Notes: generated by a model not told the origin, from the sequence alone. A stretch of DNA of 64,000 nt from Brachybacterium sp. P6-10-X1 (GCF_001969445.1 NZ_CP017297.1:682001-746000); one strand, 5' to 3'; shown: positions 8,937 to 17,539, counted from the stretch's first letter. Numbers and translations: made by a program.

Positions 8937-9779
8937 TCACACGATGGGCTGGAACGTGGCGATGGAGCCTTGCAGCTGGTCCATCCACGAGGCCCACGTT
9001 CCCGTGAGCAGCAGCAGGCCGATCGCGATGAGCAGCGCCCCGGACGCAATTCCGATGAGGCGGCGATGTCGTGCAAGTGCCCTGCTCACGCCCATTGCCT
9101 TGTCGAGCAGGAGCGCGCTGAGGACGAAGGGGATGCCCAGCCCGAGCGAGTACGCGAGCGCCAGCGTCGCGCCCCGCGTCGCAGAGCCTCCATCGGCGCC
9201 GGCGTCGAGGGAGAGGGCGATGATCGCGGCGTAGGTGGGGCCGATGCATGGTGTCCAGCTCAACCCGAAGACGAAGCCCATCAACGGGGCTCCCAGAAGG
9301 CCCGCATCAGGGCGTCTCCTGGAAACCTGGAGATTTCCTGTCAAGCGGGGGAATGCTCCCATGAAAATGAGTCCCATGAACATGACGATGATGCCCGCGA
9401 CCCGATTGATCCATACCGCGTGCGCCTGAAGCAGATACCCCATTGCGCCAGCGAACCCGCCCAGCGCCATGAATACCACCGTGAAGCCAGCGACGAACAA
9501 CATGCTGCCGCTCAGCATCCTCCCAGTCCCTACGCGGGAAAGTCTGGGCGATCGCCTCGCATTCCCGATGTTCTCAGGCGTTTCCCGGGGTGGCTTGGTG
9601 GCCTGCGGTCCTTGTCCGGCGAGTCCGGAGACGTAGCTGAGGTAGCCCGGCACGATGGGCAGCACGCACGGTGAGAGGAACGCGATCAGGCCCGCGATCA
9701 TGGCGACCGTGATGGCCAGCAGAAGAGACCCGGACAGGGCGATCGACTGGAAGGTCTCTGCGAGTCCGTTGCTGGTCAC
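8937..9779 (-). CDS. ccdA: CcdA/DsbD-type thiol-disulfide transmembrane electron carrier
   Basis: 280 residues, six to seven membrane helices. The two conserved redox cysteines lie in the family motifs FLSPCVLPIVPGYLSY (helix 1) and WTPCIGPTYAA (helix 4). It carries electrons from cytoplasmic thioredoxin to extracytoplasmic thiol proteins, normally TlpA/ResA or cytochrome c maturation partners. It overlaps tlpA by four bases, so those two work together. It is the last gene of the minus-strand cmtR-ATPase-DsbA-VKOR-TlpA-CcdA series. Confidence 0.88.
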   Translation of the reverse strand: MTSNGLAETFQSIALSGSLLLAITVAMIAGLIAFLSPCVLPIVPGYLSYVSGLAGQGPQATKPPRETPENIGNARRSPRLSRVGTGRMLSGSMLFVAGFTVVFMALGGFAGAMGYLLQAHAVWINRVAGIIVMFMGLIFMGAFPRLTGNLQVSRRRPDAGLLGAPLMGFVFGLSWTPCIGPTYAAIIALSLDAGADGGSATRGATLALAYSLGLGIPFVLSALLLDKAMGVSRALARHRRLIGIASGALLIAIGLLLLTGTWASWMDQLQGSIATFQPIV

Positions 9780-10375
9780 GTGGCTCCTTCGTCGAGGACG
9801 GCGTCGAGCATCGATCTCAGGATGGAGGGGCTGATCGCCCCCGAGATCCGGCCCGCGACGCGGCCCTCGTGGTCAAGGACGAGAGTCGTCGGAACAGCGT
9901 TGGGCGCGACTTGGCCGCGCAGCTGGTACATGATCTCTGCGTCCGAGTCCGGCAGCGAGGGGTAGGTGATGCCGTAGGTCTCCTCGAAGGCCGCGGCGGG
10001 CCCTGCCGAGTCGCGGACGTTGATCCCGATGAACGAGACGCCCTGGTCGGCGTACTCCTCGTGGATCGCCTGCAGATCCGGGGCCTCCACCCGGCATGGC
10101 GGACAGGAGGCGTACCAGACGTTGACCACGAGCACCGATCCCCAGTGTTCCGTGGAGTCGAATCGTTCGCCGTCATAGGTGTTCCCGGTGAACTCGACGG
10201 GTTCTGTGCGATCGGCGGGAGCGATCTCGGTGGTCACGCCGTTGCCGGAGACGTATCCGTCGTCCCCGGAGGCGTATCGATCCCCGGTATCAGTGCTGCC
10301 GCAGGCAGTGACCAGGCCAGTGACGACCAAGCAGCTGGTGGCGTAAAGAATCCGTCGCCGGGAGTGGGCGCGCAT
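9776..10375 (-). CDS. TlpA/ResA-like thioredoxin lipoprotein
   Basis: 199 residues. Lipobox LVTAC after a short hydrophobic signal (residues about 8-25), then a thioredoxin fold with CPPC in WYASCPPCRVEAP and the cis-proline loop AVPTTLVLD. It should be an extracytoplasmic reductant fed by the adjacent CcdA. The next upstream gene is VKOR, an oxidising enzyme, so the cluster encodes both reducing and oxidising branches of disulfide metabolism. Confidence 0.88.
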   Translation of the reverse strand: MRAHSRRRILYATSCLVVTGLVTACGSTDTGDRYASGDDGYVSGNGVTTEIAPADRTEPVEFTGNTYDGERFDSTEHWGSVLVVNVWYASCPPCRVEAPDLQAIHEEYADQGVSFIGINVRDSAGPAAAFEETYGITYPSLPDSDAEIMYQLRGQVAPNAVPTTLVLDHEGRVAGRISGAISPSILRSMLDAVLDEGAT

Positions 10376-10438
10376 GTACTCGCTCCTTCATGAAGATCGT
10401 GAGGGGACCGGTGGTGGGCAGGACGAACGCTCCCGCGC

Positions 10439-11074
10439 CTAGAACAGCGTGGACCAGTAGTCCCAGAACTTCACGGCGATGAGTGCCAGGATCACGAGGT
10501 ACCAGGCCACGAGCACCGGGACACGGAACTCGATCACGAGAAGGGCGGCCCGCCGTATGGCCGGGGTGAATCTGTCTGCCAGGGCACGGAGATGGTGGAT
10601 CGTGGTGAACCAGAACAACGGGATCGTCACTGCCCACACGACCATGCAGTATGGGCACAGTGCCTCGATCTCGTAGAGGCTCTGCCCGATCAGCCACTGC
10701 ACGAAGAGCGCCGCGAAGGTCACGCCCGCCTGGATGAGCACACTCATCCAGCGCGCCACGCGGGCACCGGCGAGAAACGCCAATCCGAGGGCGAGAACGG
10801 CCGCGAAACCGGCGATGCCGAGGATCGGATTGGGGATACCGAAGGCCGAGGCCTGCGGGGTGTCCATCACCGAGCCGCAAGAGAGCACCGGATTGAGGCT
10901 GCACGAGGGGACGTAGCTGGGGTCCTCAATCAGTGCAATCTTCTCGATCAGCAGCACGACGGCCATGACCAGCCCGATTGCGCCGGTGACCGTGAAGAGC
11001 ATCCCCAGACCGCGTGGCGCCCTCGAATCCCGAGGCGACCCGGCGGCCGGGCCGTCAGCCTTCGAGCGCGGCAT
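10439..11074 (-). CDS. Vitamin K epoxide reductase family membrane oxidase (VKOR)
   Basis: 211 residues from ATG 11074, which overlaps the end of the DsbA gene by 20 nt; ATG 11002 would give a shorter form of 187 residues. The longer start supplies a basic tail before helix 1 but neither start has a strong RBS. Both Cys pairs of VKOR are visible: the loop pair in SCSLNPVLSCGSVM and the active-site CPYC in ALCPYCMVVW. Five helices are likely. Bacterial VKORs re-oxidise DsbA-like proteins with quinone, which matches the DsbA gene immediately upstream. Confidence 0.85.
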   Translation of the reverse strand: MPRSKADGPAAGSPRDSRAPRGLGMLFTVTGAIGLVMAVVLLIEKIALIEDPSYVPSCSLNPVLSCGSVMDTPQASAFGIPNPILGIAGFAAVLALGLAFLAGARVARWMSVLIQAGVTFAALFVQWLIGQSLYEIEALCPYCMVVWAVTIPLFWFTTIHHLRALADRFTPAIRRAALLVIEFRVPVLVAWYLVILALIAVKFWDYWSTLF

Positions 11075-11702
11075 CGAGAGGATCCGTGAGGTCCTCGACC
11101 CGGGTAGGCTCCAGGCGCTCCCCGTCGACGAAGAAGGTGGGGGTGCTGGTGACACCGAGCGCCTCGGCGTCGGCAGCACTCTGCTCGATGCGCGCGAGGG
11201 TGGCCGGATCGTCATAGACCTGCTCGAAGCGCTCCATGTCGAGCCCGAGCTCCTCGGCATACCCGAAGAACGCTTCCCGCTGCGACGTCTCCTGATGACT
11301 CCACTCGTCGGCGTTCTCGAACAGCGCCTTGTACATGGCCTCGAATTCGCCCTGCTCCCCGGCGGCCTCAGCCGCCTTGGCGGCTTCGACAGAATTTCCG
11401 TGCAATGGCAGGTACCGCACCACGAAAGTCACCCGGTCGCCGTACTCGGCACGAATCTCTTCGACCGCGGGATACAGGGAGAGACAGGCCTCACACTCGA
11501 AGTCGAGGTACTCCACGAAGACGGCCTCGCCACCCTCCGACAGCCGCGGGCTGTCCTCTCGCACGAGCTGCCCCGTCGCGGCTCCGGTGGCCTCCGAGGA
11601 ATCGGCCTGGTCTTCCTTCGGGTCCAGGAAGATCACGAACCCTGCGAAAACCACGGCGGCCACGGCAATCAGTCCCAGGGTGAGCTTGACGCTCCTGCTC
11701 AT
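11055..11702 (-). CDS. DsbA-like disulfide oxidoreductase, membrane anchored
   Basis: 215 residues. An N-terminal membrane anchor (residues about 7-26), then a thioredoxin/DsbA fold with redox motif CEAC in YLDFECEACLSLYP and cis-Pro region VTSTPTFFVDG. It introduces or exchanges disulfides in exported proteins. Its start overlaps the P-type ATPase stop by ATGA, so it is translationally coupled to a metal efflux pump. VKOR downstream is its likely re-oxidant. Confidence 0.88.
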   Translation of the reverse strand: MSRSVKLTLGLIAVAAVVFAGFVIFLDPKEDQADSSEATGAATGQLVREDSPRLSEGGEAVFVEYLDFECEACLSLYPAVEEIRAEYGDRVTFVVRYLPLHGNSVEAAKAAEAAGEQGEFEAMYKALFENADEWSHQETSQREAFFGYAEELGLDMERFEQVYDDPATLARIEQSAADAEALGVTSTPTFFVDGERLEPTRVEDLTDPLDAALEG

Positions 11703-13666
11703 GCCTGTCCTCCTGTGGTCGTCGACTTTCGCAGATCCTCTCTGACGAGGCTGTATGACCCCTGCGAAGCGGCGCGTCTGCGCGTCCGAGCAGCGCGCAT
11801 TCCGTTGGCGATGACGACGACCTCGGCGACCTCGTGGACCAGGACGACCGCGGCGAGACCGAGGACGCCACTCAGTGCAAGAGGTAGGAGCACGACGATG
11901 ATCAGCAGCGACAGGACGATATTCTGGTTCATGATGCGTCGTCCACGACGGGCATGGTCGAACGCGGCCGGGAGGAGACGCAGGTCGTGCCCGGTAAACG
12001 CAACGTCGGCCGACTCGATGGCTGCATCCGAACCGGTGGCACCCATCGCGATCCCGATATCCGCGGCGGCCAGTGCCGGGGCGTCGTTGATGCCGTCTCC
12101 GATCATCGCCACCGGAGCGGTACGGGAGAGCTCACTGACCGCGGCGGCCTTGTCCTCGGGGCGCAGCGCGGCCCGCACATCGCTGATCCCGGCCTGGTTC
12201 GCGAGGGCTTGCGCGGTGCGCAGGTTGTCTCCAGTGAGCATGGTGATCCCGGTGCCTCGTCCGCTCAGGGTGCGGATCACCTCGGGAACTTCTGGCCGCA
12301 GCTCATCGCGCACTCCGATCGCGCCGACCGGCTCATGCTTGTGGTGCACGATCACCACAGTCATCCCCTGAGCCTCGAGCTCCTCCACTTGCTCCGCGAG
12401 GGCGCCCGATGCCAGCCAGCGCGGGCTTCCGACCGTGATCACCGCTTCACCGACGACTCCCTGGATGCCCTGGCCGGCCTGCTCCATCACTTCCGTCGCC
12501 GTCGGCGCTCCGGGCGCAGCGGCGGTGATCGCGGCGGCCAGCGGGTGGGTGCTGTGCTGCTCGAGCGCGGCCGCCCAGCCCACTACCTCGCTCTCGACGG
12601 CATCGATAGTAAGGACGGCGGTGACGGTCGGCTCATTACGGGTCAGGGTGCCCGTCTTGTCGAGAGCGACGTGGCGGATGCCGCCGAAGCGTTCGAAGAT
12701 CGCTCCGGACTTGATGACCACCCCGAACTTGCTGGCCGAGCCGATCGCCGCGACCACGGTGATCGGCACGGAGATCGCCAACGCGCACGGCGATGCGGCG
12801 ACCAGGACGACCAGCGCGCGGGTGATCCACAACTCCGGATCGCCGAACAACGATCCGAGCAGCGCGACCAAAGTCGCAAGGATCAACACTCCAGGGACCA
12901 GCGGGCGGGCGATACGGTCGGCGAGACGGGCGCGGTCGCCCTTCTCGGCTTGGGCCTGCTCGACCAGCTCCACGATGGTCGTCAGCGAGTTGTCCGTCCC
13001 TGCTGCTGTCGCCTCGACCTCGAGTGCGCCGGCGTTGTTGATCACCCCTGCGGAGACCTCATTGCCCGGTTCGACCTCGACGGGAATCGACTCACCGGAG
13101 ATCGCGGAAGTGTCCACGCTGCTATGTCCCGAGCGCACGATCCCGTCCGTCGCGATCCGCTCACCGGCGCGCACCAGCATCACCTGGCCCGCTGTCAGAT
13201 CTCTTGCGGCGAGCGGAGTCCACGTACCGTCGATGGAGACGGTCGCGATGTCGGGGACCAGCTTCAACAGCGCCCGCAGTCCGCCACGAGCCCGATCCAT
13301 CGCCTTGTCCTCCAGCGCTTCTGCGATCGAGTACAGGAACGCCAGCGCCGCAGCTTCCTCGATGTAGCCGAGGATCACCGCACCGACTGCGCTGATTGTC
13401 ATCAGCAGACTGATGCCGAGCTTGCCCTTGAACAGCGCCCGGATCGCGCCGGGCGTGAACGTTGAGGCGCCCAGGAGCAGGCCACTCCAGAAGAGCGCCA
13501 GAGCAGGAATCTCCGCTCCGGACCACTCACAAAGGAGACCCGAGAGGAACGCGATGCCGGAGAGCACGGGAAGGAGCACCTCGCGGTCCTTCCACCAGGG
13601 CCCGTCGTCATCGTCGCCATTCCTGACGTCGACGCTGTCCACCTGCGGATCCGTCACCGCGCTCAC
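11699..13666 (-). CDS. P1B-type heavy-metal exporting ATPase
   Basis: 655 residues from GTG 13666, whose GTGA overlaps the cmtR stop. All P-type motifs are present: TGES-like SAISGESIP, DKTGTLT phosphorylation site, HP motif in EQHSTHPLAAAI, TGDN, and GDGINDAPALA. The transmembrane metal motif is SPC (VAASPCALAIS) rather than CPC, which points to the P1B-4-like group, although the last helices read HEVAEVVVIANG. There is no N-terminal metal-binding domain. Coupling to CmtR suggests Cd, Pb or Zn as substrates. It opens the redox cluster that follows. Confidence 0.88.
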   Translation of the reverse strand: MSAVTDPQVDSVDVRNGDDDDGPWWKDREVLLPVLSGIAFLSGLLCEWSGAEIPALALFWSGLLLGASTFTPGAIRALFKGKLGISLLMTISAVGAVILGYIEEAAALAFLYSIAEALEDKAMDRARGGLRALLKLVPDIATVSIDGTWTPLAARDLTAGQVMLVRAGERIATDGIVRSGHSSVDTSAISGESIPVEVEPGNEVSAGVINNAGALEVEATAAGTDNSLTTIVELVEQAQAEKGDRARLADRIARPLVPGVLILATLVALLGSLFGDPELWITRALVVLVAASPCALAISVPITVVAAIGSASKFGVVIKSGAIFERFGGIRHVALDKTGTLTRNEPTVTAVLTIDAVESEVVGWAAALEQHSTHPLAAAITAAAPGAPTATEVMEQAGQGIQGVVGEAVITVGSPRWLASGALAEQVEELEAQGMTVVIVHHKHEPVGAIGVRDELRPEVPEVIRTLSGRGTGITMLTGDNLRTAQALANQAGISDVRAALRPEDKAAAVSELSRTAPVAMIGDGINDAPALAAADIGIAMGATGSDAAIESADVAFTGHDLRLLPAAFDHARRGRRIMNQNIVLSLLIIVVLLPLALSGVLGLAAVVLVHEVAEVVVIANGMRAARTRRRAASQGSYSLVREDLRKSTTTGGQA

Positions 13667-14022
13667 GCGAGTGCCTCCGCATCGCAGCAGCCCGGAACCG
13701 AGCAAGTAGGATTCAGGCACACTGCACTCTCATCGACCGCGAGAGTCACCTCGACCAGCGCGTTCAACGCGGCGGTGAGATGCGGATCGGCGATCTCATA
13801 CCGGGTCTGCCGACCCTCCGGCTCAGCGACCACGATCCCGCAGTCCCGGAGACAGCTCAGATGGTTCGACACGTTCGGCCGCGTCAGCTCAAGCTCGCGT
13901 GAGAGCACCGCTGGATAGCTCGGAGCTGCCAGCAGTGTCAGCAAGATTCGTGACCGCGTCGGATCGGCCATCGCGCGACCCAACCGGTTCATGACGTCCA
14001 AGCGAGAAGCAATAGTCAGCAT
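13663..14022 (-). CDS. cmtR: CmtR-type metal repressor (copy 2)
   Basis: 119 residues, same length as copy 1 and nearly the same sequence. Cys57 and Cys61 (NHLSCLRDCG) and Cys102 (DESAVC) of the CmtR metal site are kept, and the C-terminal cysteines (LNPTCSVPGCCD) are even more numerous. It is the first gene of the ATPase-DsbA-VKOR-TlpA-CcdA series. As the two repressors have near-identical recognition helices (LTRPNVSNHL in both), they probably bind each other's operators and join the cadD and ATPase units into one regulon. Confidence 0.88.
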   Translation of the reverse strand: MLTIASRLDVMNRLGRAMADPTRSRILLTLLAAPSYPAVLSRELELTRPNVSNHLSCLRDCGIVVAEPEGRQTRYEIADPHLTAALNALVEVTLAVDESAVCLNPTCSVPGCCDAEALA

Positions 14023-14028
14023 AGGGTG

Positions 14029-14046
14029 ACCATACAGTGTTCACTG
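14029..14046 (-). promoter_or_regulatory. Promoter/operator of second cmtR operon, probable leaderless
   Basis: On the minus strand TATGGT (14034-14029) stands 6 nt before the ATG. A perfect palindrome CAGTG-TT-CACTG occupies 14035-14046 directly upstream of that -10 box. No Shine-Dalgarno is present. The palindrome resembles the ACTG-TT-CAGT element before copy 1. Confidence 0.5.
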
Positions 14047-14178
14047 ACCCATGCGGGAGGACCCGCGTTGACTCATCAGGAATGCCCGCGAAATGGTTTC
14101 GTTGCCTCATGAGATGGATGCCCGCGTAGTTCGGCGTGTCCTGGGCCGTGGCAGCGTCCGGCGGGCCGAGCGTGAGGC

Positions 14179-14550
14179 ATGGGACTAACGATGAGGCAGC
14201 GGCAAGCGGTGACCCGGCAGGTGGCGATCAGGTATCGGTCGGCGTCCAAGGGCGCTAACGCGGTGATCCTAGACGAGCTGTGCGCGACCATAGGATGGCA
14301 CCGGGACCACGCCCGTAAGGCGCTGCGGCAGATGCTGAGGCCGCGTCCAACGAGGCACACACGGCGAAAGCCGGCCACGCCTCGGGAACCCGACGTGCGG
14401 GCCAGAGGTGATGGCCGTGCTGCGGAAGGTGTGGGCGGTGATGGGCACTCCGGCGGGCAAGCGGATGGCGCCGTTCATGGGCGAGATCGTCGACCGGCTG
14501 CGCGCATGCGGAGAGCTCGACATCAGCGACGAGACCGCCGGCATGCGGAA
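14179..14550 (+). pseudogene. Broken integrase/transposase, N-terminal remnant
   Basis: The frame starts MGLTMRQRQAVTRQVAIRYR and continues through a helix-turn-helix region (LDELCATIGWHRDHARKALR). The homologous reading shifts frame near 14400 to EVMAVLRKVWAVMGTP... and ends near LDISDETAG, after which the sequence is unrelated. I recognise this as the beginning of an actinobacterial DDE-type IS transposase with the catalytic core missing. It marks the left side of the accessory block. Confidence 0.6.
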
Positions 14551-14639
14551 GGGAGGAACCGGTATTACACCCTCCAGACGGCCCTTATCCTTGGATTGGC
14601 GCAGGGTCGAGAACGAACGCGATCTTCTCAGTAGGAGTA

Positions 14640-14786
14640 TCAACGTGCAGTCGTCCCATTCGCCTGCAGTGAGGAACGGGGACTGCGGTCACGGCTGGCC
14701 AGTAAGGCGACGGTGGCTGCTACGAGGGGCGTGGCCGTCCCCAGCATCATTACTGTGACCGGCGCTTCCGTCATCTGTCCGCTCAC
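14640..14786 (-). CDS. Possible 48-residue membrane peptide
   Basis: GTG start at 14786 with GAGAGAGGA a few bases upstream. The peptide has one hydrophobic helix (VMMLGTATPLVAATVALLA) and a basic tail. No family is recognised. It points away from the first tagged gene at 14913 and could be a small accessory-region gene or chance. Confidence 0.35.
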   Translation of the reverse strand: MSGQMTEAPVTVMMLGTATPLVAATVALLASRDRSPRSSLQANGTTAR

Positions 14787-14869
14787 GTCCTCTCTCCGAG
14801 CTCGACAGGCCACCGCCGGTCCCGGACGGACACGCCGGACCCGGCTCCGTCCCGCCGATGGTGCGCGCC

Positions 14870-14876
14870 GCCCACT
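14870..14876 (+). promoter_or_regulatory. GCCCACT element, site 1
   Basis: GCCCACT in CCGCCCACTTCC, 36 nt before the ATG at 14913. Confidence 0.6.
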
Positions 14877-14912
14877 TCCTGGGCGAGCATCCACTATCGG
14901 GAGGGGTCGATC

Positions 14913-16070
14913 ATGACGGGCATCGTGCGCAAGCGGGACACTGGGGAGAAGGGCAACGGGGGCGAGTTCGGGACCACGAGGCGCGGCGAGGCCGACGTGC
15001 AGGTCACCTCTGACGCTGGCGGTGATGACGCCGCGGGTGCGGCGCTGATCAATCGGTTCGGGTTCGATGTGCGCACAGCGGATCCGGTCGAGTTCGACGT
15101 TCATGCGAAGTCGGCGGCGGCGCAGCTGTCGTCGGCCCTCGCGCGTCAGCGTGTGCATCTCGGTGCGCTGCACCGGGCGATTGGGGACCGAAAGCAGGCC
15201 GGCGGCTCCTGGGGCAAGAGTGACGAGGAGGTGCTGGCCGCGGCCCGTGAATGGGTGACCCTGGCGGATGGCGGAGCGGCATCCGAGTCGACAGCGCGGC
15301 GACTCCGTGTACCGCTGCGTGAGGCGCAGGTGGACCAGGAGAAGGCGGAACACGCCCGTGAGCAGGTCGACGACCTGGAGGAGGCGTTCCGGATTCGAGG
15401 CGGTTGGAACCGCGCCTTCCTCGTCGCGAATGCGAACGGGCACGTGCATTCGAGCACCAACTGCTCGAGTTGCCGACCCACGACCCAGTACGCGTGGATG
15501 ACCGACTACTCCGGGGCCGACGAGAAGGCCATCGTCGCGGATGCCGGGTACCGGGCCTGCACGGCCTGCTACCCGACGGCGCCGGTGGGGGATCAGCGTT
15601 CCCTGCCGACGAAGATGCTCACCGACGAGGAGAAGCAGGACGAGGCCAGCCGCGAGAAGGAGCGTGCTGCCCGGTCGGAGAAGAAGGCGAAGGCCGCCGC
15701 CAATGCTCCGACCTCCACGGGCGAGCCGCTCATGGTTGCGGACGGCATGAGTCGCCACCCGGAGACGCTGAAGACCGAGCGGACGGCAAGGAGCTGGGCG
15801 ATAGACGGTGTGCTGGAGGAGGCCTCGTTCGTCGCCTACCGGGAACAGTTCGACGACGCCAGCACGGACTTCCCCGGCTCGACGGTGAACCGGTCCAGCC
15901 GCGATGTGATCGTGGAGTCCCTGGCGGACAAGCACGGCACCGATGCGGACGCCATCCGTGACGAGCTGCGCCAGAAGGCCCATGCGAAGGCGAAGCGGGA
16001 GTACTCCGATGAGGCGCTTCGGGCCCGGGTGGCCGGGCAGATCGATGACCTGTTCCGCCCTAGCGCCTGA
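14913..16070 (+). CDS. Tagged accessory protein A with Cys/His cluster, unknown function
   Basis: 385 residues. Starts with the shared tag VRKRDTGEKGNGGEFGT (residues 5-21) then RGEADVQV. The middle has a Cys/His-rich module, GHVHSSTNCSSCRPTTQ and, about 40 residues later, ACTACYPTAPV, which looks like a zinc-binding fold seen in hypothetical proteins of actinobacterial phages and plasmids. A helical, Glu/Lys-rich region precedes and follows it, and the C-terminus is predicted helical with many Arg/Asp. A GGGAGGGG site lies before the ATG. Function unknown; the cysteine module suggests nucleic-acid or protein binding. Confidence 0.75.
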   Translation: MTGIVRKRDTGEKGNGGEFGTTRRGEADVQVTSDAGGDDAAGAALINRFGFDVRTADPVEFDVHAKSAAAQLSSALARQRVHLGALHRAIGDRKQAGGSWGKSDEEVLAAAREWVTLADGGAASESTARRLRVPLREAQVDQEKAEHAREQVDDLEEAFRIRGGWNRAFLVANANGHVHSSTNCSSCRPTTQYAWMTDYSGADEKAIVADAGYRACTACYPTAPVGDQRSLPTKMLTDEEKQDEASREKERAARSEKKAKAAANAPTSTGEPLMVADGMSRHPETLKTERTARSWAIDGVLEEASFVAYREQFDDASTDFPGSTVNRSSRDVIVESLADKHGTDADAIRDELRQKAHAKAKREYSDEALRARVAGQIDDLFRPSA

Positions 16071-16101
16071 CCGGCCCGGCGTCCTGCGAGGATGACGTCT
16101 C

Positions 16102-16108
16102 GCCCACT
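16102..16108 (+). promoter_or_regulatory. GCCCACT element, site 2
   Basis: GCCCACT ends only 9 nt before the ATG at 16118 and overlaps the GAGGAG ribosome binding site region. Confidence 0.55.
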
Positions 16109-16117
16109 GAGGAGAAC

Positions 16118-16885
16118 ATGAGCACCGCGAAGAAGAGACCATCGCGCCTGGCAGGCCTTGTCCGACTCCTCCTCCTGCTGGGTGCTGTGGCGCTGGCCGC
16201 GCTGTCCATCGGGGCACGTACTTCGGACATCTCGGAGGTCTTCGACCACGTGCGCGACAGCCTGCTGGGCTCGTCCCCGGCACAGGCCGCATCGGAGGGC
16301 CAGTGGCTGCAGTCCGGGGCGACGAGCATCGACCCGCAGCAGCTGGCGAGCCTCGATGTCGCCCAGCAGGATCGCTCCGACGACGACTACGAGCGGGCTG
16401 AGTTCGGCGACGGCTGGGAGAGCACCGGGGACGGCTGCGACGTGCGCGACACGATCCTGGATCGTGACCTGGTGGAGGTGGCCTACGAGGCCGGGTCCGA
16501 CTGCGAGGTCACCGACGGGACGCTGCACGATCCGTACACCGGGACGAAGATCCAGGGGGACCTGAGCGAGAGCATCCAGATCGACCACATCGTCTCCCTC
16601 TCCGATGCCTGGTACTCCGGCGCCGAGGACTGGAGCGCCGAGAAGCGCGAATCCTTTGCCAACGACCTGGACAACCTTGTCGCCGTCGACGCCTCGGCGA
16701 ACATGTCCAAGAGCGACGACTCCATCGCCGAGTGGTACACCGACTGGGACCCGCCCAGCGAGACCGCGCAGTGCCGGTATGCGGCCCAGTACGTGGATGT
16801 CCTGGCCAGCTATGACCTGTCGGTGACCAGTGACGACTACAAGCTGCTGAAGAAGCTCGAGAGCGACTGCAAGGACCTCGCCTGA
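16118..16885 (+). CDS. Exported HNH-family nuclease (DUF1524/GmrSD C-terminal-like)
   Basis: 255 residues. One N-terminal hydrophobic segment (about residues 13-29) makes it secreted or membrane anchored. The rest matches the HNH endonuclease family: FGDGWESTGDGCDVRDTILDRDL, then DPYTGTKI, the IDHIVSLSDAW motif (Asp156-His157), and ANDLDNLVAVDASANMSKSDDSIAEW. These are the conserved metal-binding and catalytic positions of the family. Extracytoplasmic location suggests DNA degradation outside the cell, nutrient scavenging, or an exclusion role at the envelope. No immunity gene is obvious beside it. Confidence 0.8.
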   Translation: MSTAKKRPSRLAGLVRLLLLLGAVALAALSIGARTSDISEVFDHVRDSLLGSSPAQAASEGQWLQSGATSIDPQQLASLDVAQQDRSDDDYERAEFGDGWESTGDGCDVRDTILDRDLVEVAYEAGSDCEVTDGTLHDPYTGTKIQGDLSESIQIDHIVSLSDAWYSGAEDWSAEKRESFANDLDNLVAVDASANMSKSDDSIAEWYTDWDPPSETAQCRYAAQYVDVLASYDLSVTSDDYKLLKKLESDCKDLA

Positions 16886-16892
16886 GTGCCCC

Positions 16893-16899
16893 GCCCACT
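16893..16899 (+). promoter_or_regulatory. GCCCACT element, site 3
   Basis: GCCCACT in CCGCCCACTTCC, 35 nt before ATG 16935, in true intergenic DNA after the nuclease stop. Confidence 0.6.
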
Positions 16900-16934
16900 T
16901 CCCCGGCGTGAAGCGTCGATCACCAGGAGGGGCC

Positions 16935-17513
16935 ATGATGAGCAGCATCGTCCGCAAGCGCGAGACCGGCGAGATGGGCAACCGGGGCGAGTTCGGGACC
17001 GTGACTCGCGGGGAGGCCGCCGTCGATGTTGGTACGGCCACTGATGGCTACACCCCGCCACCCGGGCCTGACTCCGAGCAGCGGTATACGGCCAAGAAGC
17101 GCGAGGCCAACAACGCATTCCAGCGGTACGAGACGCTCAGCGCTGAGGTCAACGAGATGGCCGTCGACTCGATGAGCCGCACCGCCGCCGAACAGGCACC
17201 GACTGATGCGGTCGCCGTCGGGATCGCTGCCGAGTACGACGAGCTCGAACGCCCCGAAGACACCCTGCGCGGCATCCGCTGGGTCCGCGACGACGGCAGC
17301 ATCGGCGAACTCGACGACGAGACCGAAGTACGGATGGGGGATACCTGGTCCGACGTGGATCGCAGCATGATCCCGTGGCACCAGCACGCGGGCCTGGTCG
17401 AGCGCGGAGACAGTGGACTGCCCGCAGACGAGCTGACCCGGGAGGACGTCGAGTACGTGATCCCCATCCGCGGCCGCGAGCACGGCATGGACGAACCGAC
17501 GTCCTGGCGATGA
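16935..17513 (+). CDS. Tagged accessory protein B, unknown function
   Basis: 192 residues from ATG 16935, chosen because AGGAGGGG stands 2-10 nt upstream; a longer frame from 16908 is not needed. Residues 5-21 are the shared tag VRKRETGEMGNRGEFGT, followed by RGEAAVDV. The remainder is acidic, with a helical region (YTAKKREANNAFQRYETLSAEV) and a C-terminal part with GIRWVRDDGSIGELDDE and YVIPIRGREHG. No family is recognised. It shares only the tag with proteins A and C. Confidence 0.7.
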   Translation: MMSSIVRKRETGEMGNRGEFGTVTRGEAAVDVGTATDGYTPPPGPDSEQRYTAKKREANNAFQRYETLSAEVNEMAVDSMSRTAAEQAPTDAVAVGIAAEYDELERPEDTLRGIRWVRDDGSIGELDDETEVRMGDTWSDVDRSMIPWHQHAGLVERGDSGLPADELTREDVEYVIPIRGREHGMDEPTSWR

Positions 17514-17539
17514 GCCCCGTCCCATGGCTGAGCAGATCC

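Noticed and set aside
14640..16292. 550-residue minus-strand open frame
   Set aside because: Mirror of the tagged gene A; Arg/Gly/Pro-rich with no motif. High-GC shadow frame.
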